The translations under genes and the position numbers were made by a program. A stretch of 64,000 nt of DNA from positions 16,426,780 through 16,490,779 of the forward strand of contig NC_080710.1 in assembly GCF_019097595.1 (NCBI RefSeq). Direction: 5' to 3'. This document shows, piece by piece, positions 63,666 through 64,000 of this stretch. Under the pieces are notes generated by a model. That model saw nothing but the letters and a program-made list of their open reading frames with translations. It was not told the origin of the DNA and ran no database searches. Source of the stretch: Hemibagrus wyckioides. Its lineage: Eukaryota > Chordata > Actinopteri > Siluriformes > Bagridae. The number at the start of each line of letters is the position of its first letter. Positions within the stretch are counted from its first letter, which is position 1.

Positions 63666-64000
63666 CTGTTATATACATATAGTGTTAGTCCCAGGTAATC
63701 TTTCTGGGTCTGATGTAATGGTCATTTACATAACTGAGCTGACTAACCACAAGCAACAATACAGGTATTGTACAGCCTCAGGAACATGGAATAAAATCAA
63801 ATTTTCTTTTCTACATAATTACATGGGTCCAGAATAATATGCAAACTCTCTAGGCAGCTATGCAAAAAGTATAGCTCTAAATATTATTATAAGTCCAGTG
63901 ATGTACAGTACATCATAATTGTACAATAAGCACAACAGACATGCGTTGATTTCTGCTCATTTTAAAAGTCAGAGTGGTGTAGTTAACGGAGTGTGCACCT
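63666..64000 (-). other. TRAK1: TRAK1 intron, running to the window end
   Basis: Upstream of the exon at 63589-63665; phase 0 acceptor. The last bases (TGCACCT) could be the donor edge of a further exon that is cut off, but too little is present to say. Confidence 0.7.

Overview
The window is vertebrate nuclear DNA. It has split genes with GT-AG introns, long AT-rich non-coding stretches, many microsatellites and cut-and-paste transposon remnants. The proteins are clearly vertebrate orthologues. The repeats (a tRNA-derived SINE near 50.1 kb, palindromic Tc1-like elements, a small hAT element) point to a teleost, most likely an otophysan fish such as a catfish. The species call is inference from the remembered look of the SINE.

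Layout: (1) 1-8.7 kb, + strand: the 3' part of TRIM71 (LIN-41), with two coding exons (end of the coiled coil, then filamin domain plus six NHL repeats) and a long 3'UTR carrying let-7 and miR-125 seed matches. (2) 8.7-11.8 kb: a convergent spacer. (3) 11.8-22.8 kb, - strand: the complete CNOT10 gene, resolved here into 19 coding exons that splice in frame to 744 codons. (4) 23-51.2 kb: a 28-kb region in which I find no coding gene. It holds palindromic Tc1-like elements, tetranucleotide arrays, a 3.5-kb minisatellite of 34-bp units with higher-order structure, a SINE, several hairpins and some complex non-repetitive blocks that could be conserved enhancers. (5) 51.2-53.35 kb, + strand: the complete cholecystokinin gene, with TATA box, non-coding exon 1 and two coding exons (123 codons plus stop). 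(6) 53.4-55.6 kb: a spacer with a 296-bp hAT-type element bearing a perfect 8-bp target-site duplication. (7) 55.7-63.7 kb, - strand: the last six coding exons of TRAK1 (607 codons plus stop); the 5' part lies beyond the window.

TRIM71-CNOT10 and CCK-TRAK1 are each tail-to-tail pairs that are also near each other on human 3p22. In human the two pairs are megabases apart, so their close apposition here is a chromosomal rearrangement or compaction. TRIM71 (an mRNA repressor that is itself a let-7 target) and CNOT10 (a CCR4-NOT deadenylase subunit) act in the same broad post-transcriptional pathway. CCK encodes a neuro/gut peptide and TRAK1 a mitochondrial motor adaptor; no joint function is implied. 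I found no certain new system. The best leads are the miRNA-site cluster in the TRIM71 3'UTR, the structured minisatellite, the asymmetric long hairpin at 41.2 kb, and the possible promoter-like block between TRIM71 and CNOT10.
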